64,000 nt of DNA, taken from the NCBI RefSeq assembly GCF_001049495.1, contig NZ_CDWI01000004.1, positions 62,001-126,000 of the forward strand, in the 5' to 3' direction. The stretch's first letter is position 1; every line of letters begins with the position of its first letter. Below are positions 61,094 to 64,000 of the stretch, one piece after another. Below the pieces are notes generated by a model. That model ran no database searches. It was not told the origin of the DNA and saw only the letters and a list, made by a program, of their open reading frames with translations. Both the position numbers and the translations under genes were made by a program. Source of the stretch: Microbacterium sp. 3J1. Its GTDB lineage: Bacteria; Actinomycetota; Actinomycetes; Actinomycetales; Microbacteriaceae.

Positions 61094-62263
61094 TCACCCA
61101 GGCAACACCCGTTCGATCAGCTCGCGGACGGCACCGCGCCCGCCCTCTCGCGAGAGGACGACCCGCGCCTCCTCGCGCACGAGCGGATGCGCGTTCGCGA
61201 CGGCGACCGGCCAGCCGACGATCCGCATGGCCGGCAGATCGTTGACGTCGTTGCCGAGGTACGCGATGTCGGAGAGCGGGATGCCGACCTCATGCGCCCA
61301 CGACCGCAGCGCGGCCTCCTTGTCGTCGATCCCGTGCAGCACGGGCACCCGCAGCTTGTCGGCACGGGCGCGCACCACCGGGTTCACCTCGGTCGAGAGG
61401 ATCAGCATCGGGATGCCGGCCGCGCGCAGCAGCGACACGCCCATGCCGTCCTCCCGGCTCACGCGCACGCGCTCGCCGCCCTCGGCATCGATGCTCGCGG
61501 TGTCGTCGGTGTGCACCCCGTCGAAGTCGGTGACCACGGCTCGGACGTCGATCCGCTCCGTGCCCTCGTGCAGAGCGGCGAGTGCGCGCGCGATGCGGAG
61601 CTGCTGCTCGTCGTCGATCTCGATCGCCGTCCACTCGGGGACCTCGGCGATGCGGATGCGCCCGAAGAAGCGGTGCTTCGCCTCGCGGAACCGGTCGGCG
61701 CGGAACACGTAGAACGCGCCGGTCTCGAGATAGTGGGGCTCCCGGTCCTGCCGCCGTGGCCGACGACTCGCGTCGTGATTGATCGCCGCCGCGCCGTCGT
61801 CTGTCTGCCGCCAGAGGAACCCGTACGTCTCGTGGGCCGAGAACACGCTGTCGGCCCGACCGGTGCGCAGGTCCTCGACGGCGCCCGACAGAGCGTCGCC
61901 GGGGATGAACGGCGAAGTGGCCTGCAGGAAGACCACGATGTCGGCCGTCTCGCCCGAGCGCTCCAGCTCGTCGAGCGCATGCAGGATCGCGCTCTCCGAC
62001 GACGCCGTGTCACCCGACAGCTCCGCGGGGCGTCGCACCACCCGGGCGCCGGCCGCGGTGCTCACCTCGGCGATCTCGTCGTCGTCCGTCGAGACCACGA
62101 CGAGGTCGATGCCCGCCGCGGCGAGCGCGCTGCGCACGGCCCGTGCCACCAGCGGCACCCCGCCGACCCGTTGCACGTTCTTGCGCGGCACGCCTTTCGA
62201 GCCGCCGCGTGCGGGGATGATCGCGACGGTCCTCGTCGCCGACTCGTGTGCGTCTTCGTTCAT
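61094..62263 (-). CDS. neuA: Bifunctional CMP-nonulosonate synthetase / HAD phosphatase
   Basis: A 389-residue fusion. Residues ~10-225 are a cytidylyltransferase (VAIIPARGGSKGVPRKNVQRVGGVPLVARAV with the nucleotide-binding Lys/Arg). Residues ~230-389 are a KdsC-like HAD phosphatase (VVTDFDGVHTDDTASID for motif I, ILSTE for motif II, GNDVNDLPAM for motif IV; also GVHTDD). Such a fusion fits a pathway in which NeuB makes a 9-phosphate that is dephosphorylated before activation. It is 4 nt after the polysialyltransferase-like gene. Confidence 0.88.
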   Translation of the reverse strand: MNEDAHESATRTVAIIPARGGSKGVPRKNVQRVGGVPLVARAVRSALAAAGIDLVVVSTDDDEIAEVSTAAGARVVRRPAELSGDTASSESAILHALDELERSGETADIVVFLQATSPFIPGDALSGAVEDLRTGRADSVFSAHETYGFLWRQTDDGAAAINHDASRRPRRQDREPHYLETGAFYVFRADRFREAKHRFFGRIRIAEVPEWTAIEIDDEQQLRIARALAALHEGTERIDVRAVVTDFDGVHTDDTASIDAEGGERVRVSREDGMGVSLLRAAGIPMLILSTEVNPVVRARADKLRVPVLHGIDDKEAALRSWAHEVGIPLSDIAYLGNDVNDLPAMRIVGWPVAVANAHPLVREEARVVLSREGGRGAVRELIERVLPG

Positions 62264-62267
62264 CGCC

Positions 62268-63626
62268 TCATCGTCCTCTCAGCGCGCGCCAGGCCCGCCC
62301 GACGCGGCGCTGCGCGCCCAGGGCCGTGAGCCGAAGCTCCTCCACGCGTCCGACGCCGCCTGCCGGCCGCAGCACTCGCCGGGCAGCGCTCTCGGGCGGA
62401 GCGCCGGGCAGACGCAGCGCGGCCAGTCGATCCGCGTCGAAGTACCGTTCACGATCGGCGGGGCGGATGCCGGTGAGCAGCCGTTCCGCGCGGCTGCGCA
62501 GGTGCCCGGCGAGTTCGGGCTGCATGACGTAGCCCACCGCATCGATCAGCAGCTGCAGCTGCTCCGGCTCCCGGTACGGCGAATCCTGACGGGTGAGGGC
62601 GTCGACGATCGTCGCGGGAACCCGGTTGCTGTTCTCGTACGGGCTGAGCCGCGCGAGCACGGTGTCGGCTCCGACCGCATCGATGGCGCGACCGTACAGG
62701 GCGCGCACGGTCGGCAGCGCGGTCGAGAATCCGGCGATGACCGCCTCGGCGTCGATCCGCTCGGCGAGCACCTCGGCGGCGAGCGCTCCCCGGTACTCAC
62801 GGAAGTCGATCCCGTGCACGGCCGCCCTGTCGCGCAGCGCGTCGGAGAGACGAGGCGGTGCCGACGGATGCGGCTTGAACACGATGTGCTGCGGCGAGCG
62901 GGCTGCCGCCCTGTCGATCATCCCCTTCTGCAGGGCGACCTCCTCGGCGTCGCTGACGAGCCCGAGAGCCGACAGGTACTGACCGAGCACGAGCACGGTG
63001 CGCTCCCCGTCGAGTGCCGCGAGGAGGTCGGCGGTGTCGTCGACCTCGGCCGCCGTCTCGTCGAGCACCGCACGGAAGAGGTCGCTGCCGACGGGCACGG
63101 GCGTCGCAGTCGGCGAGGCCACGAGAGGTGTGACCCCGGGGACCACGTCGGCGTGCACCACGCGGCCGATCCGCGCGCGCACCGTGTGCGGCATCTTCAC
63201 CCGCATCGGCGAGTAGGTCATGAGCCCGTCGCCGATGATCGTGATCCGCGCGTGCGGGAAGAGCAGCATCAGGGTGCGGCCCGGTGCCACCTGCGGGCTC
63301 TGGACGAGCAGCTCGAGGTCGTGTTCGTCGAGGTCCCACGCCCGCAGGAGCAGTCGCCGCAGCACGGGGAGCTCGGCGGCGAGCGGCTTCCACGAGCTCG
63401 GATGCAAGGGACCGAGAAGCGCGTCCAGGTCCTCGATCCGGTCGAAGCGCGCGCGAAGACTCGCGAGCGCCGGGTCGACGGCGACGCCCACCGCGGTCTC
63501 CGGGATCCGCGACGACACGAACGGCACGAGGAGTCGTTCGCCTCGCGCCCCGAGCAGGTCGCCGTCGATGGCGGCGGCGGCGGTGGCGAGTCCGTAGGCG
63601 CTGTGCACTGCGAAGAGCTGCGTCAT
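62268..63626 (-). CDS. Polysialyltransferase-like enzyme (PF07388-type)
   Basis: A 452-residue protein. Candidate motifs of bacterial polysialyltransferases are visible: an acidic-Gly motif in ITIIGDGLMTYSP (~150), the HP motif in VFKPHPSAPP (~250) and a Ser-Thr motif in AVIAGFSTALPT (~300). The order GDG...HP...ST matches this GT family. The ATG at 63624-63626 is chosen over a longer frame that extends into the upstream glycosyltransferase. It overlaps that gene by 4 nt and precedes neuA. Confidence 0.8.
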   Translation of the reverse strand: MTQLFAVHSAYGLATAAAAIDGDLLGARGERLLVPFVSSRIPETAVGVAVDPALASLRARFDRIEDLDALLGPLHPSSWKPLAAELPVLRRLLLRAWDLDEHDLELLVQSPQVAPGRTLMLLFPHARITIIGDGLMTYSPMRVKMPHTVRARIGRVVHADVVPGVTPLVASPTATPVPVGSDLFRAVLDETAAEVDDTADLLAALDGERTVLVLGQYLSALGLVSDAEEVALQKGMIDRAAARSPQHIVFKPHPSAPPRLSDALRDRAAVHGIDFREYRGALAAEVLAERIDAEAVIAGFSTALPTVRALYGRAIDAVGADTVLARLSPYENSNRVPATIVDALTRQDSPYREPEQLQLLIDAVGYVMQPELAGHLRSRAERLLTGIRPADRERYFDADRLAALRLPGAPPESAARRVLRPAGGVGRVEELRLTALGAQRRVGRAWRALRGR

Positions 63627-64000
63627 GCCGCAGCCCTCCCGACCGCGCGAAGCAGAGGCGCGAGCACGCGCCGCCGGGGTCCGTCGAGGCGCGCGAGCAC
63701 GGCGGTCGCCTCGGCCTCCGGCAGTCGGGCGAGCAGCCCACGGATGCCGGCGCGCATCTCGGCACGCAGGCCCGGCGTCATCCTCCTGGCGCGCACCAGG
63801 TGACGCGAGCTCAGCGCCAGCACGCTCCACACCGCCTTGGGAAGGAAGCGCTCCGCCTCGGCATCGGCCGCCGCGATGTCGAGCACCTCGTCCATCGCGC
63901 GGACGAAGTCCAGCTGCCGCCGATCGCGCACCTGCGTGAGCGACGTCGAGACCCCGCGCCGATACAGCAGCGCCGGCGCCTCGACGACCGCGAAAGATCG
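63623..64000 (-). CDS. Glycosyltransferase family 2, C-terminal part (cut by window edge)
   Basis: About 125 C-terminal residues. The reading enters from the right edge as RSFAVVEAPALLYRRGVSTSLTQVRDRRQLDFVRAMDEVLDIA, the typical stretch after the catalytic domain of polymer-forming GT2 enzymes (YRRG.STSLT, FDxVRAMDE-like). The GTG at 63929-63931 is an internal Val, not a start. It is the first visible gene of the polysaccharide operon. Confidence 0.75.
   Translation of the reverse strand, partial: RSFAVVEAPALLYRRGVSTSLTQVRDRRQLDFVRAMDEVLDIAAADAEAERFLPKAVWSVLALSSRHLVRARRMTPGLRAEMRAGIRGLLARLPEAEATAVLARLDGPRRRVLAPLLRAVGRAAA

Overview
The window is high-GC actinobacterial DNA, most likely from Microbacterium or a close Microbacteriaceae relative. 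Pointers are the S10/str ribosomal clusters with GTG-started tuf and fusA, a menaquinone pathway, an FprA-type ferredoxin reductase, an SCO7613-like giant membrane protein and Microbacterium-like phage genes. The genus is inferred from gene content only. No rRNA operon or CRISPR array is visible.

Layout. Positions 1-8.2 kb hold, on the minus strand, the start of the S10 operon (rpsJ-rplC-rplD-rplW-rplB, rplB cut by the window edge), a small helical protein, tuf, and the str genes rpsL-rpsG-fusA behind a good sigma-70-type promoter. From 8.2 to 15.3 kb are membrane proteins of unknown role and an XRE/DUF2975 regulator pair with a palindromic operator. From 15.4 to 19.4 kb is a malEFG-type sugar ABC importer without its ATPase, preceded by two LacI-type operators. 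yajQ follows at 19.4-19.9 kb.

An integrated phage-derived element occupies about 19.87-36.49 kb. Its ends are a perfect 15-bp direct repeat lying in the last codons of yajQ. The left copy now supplies the yajQ 3' end, and the original stop codon and terminator are stranded beyond the right copy. Inside are a tyrosine integrase, an XRE regulator with a divergent control region, a block of small early genes, and a lambda-O-like initiator whose gene carries four iterons and an AT-rich tract. A tail-only block follows (putative assembly chaperone, tape measure, beta-helix spike). The right end holds cargo: a DUF4145 protein, an SOS-boxed small protein, a toxin-antitoxin-SecB-like chaperone (TAC) module, an orphan HicB-like protein, an Xis-like protein and several unknowns. 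No terminase, portal, capsid or lysis gene is visible, so it is either a deletion-reduced prophage or a phage satellite with its own tail genes.

The right-hand chromosome (36.5-64 kb) holds a GntR regulator, a hydrolase, a lipoprotein and fprA. It also has a menaquinone block (polyprenyl synthase, menG/ubiE, menF, menD) interleaved with DUF402 and PPK2 genes, and then a sugar-dehydrogenase-like lipoprotein and a DUF2156 membrane protein. These are followed by arfB, an SDR, a HAD hydrolase, a degenerate tRNA-Met-like sequence, and a WYL regulator divergent from a drug-type ABC exporter. The last 5.3 kb is a nonulosonic-acid (sialic acid/Kdn-type) surface-polymer locus: a DUF6716 protein, a short NeuB, a NeuA-phosphatase fusion, a polysialyltransferase-like enzyme and a cut-off glycosyltransferase.
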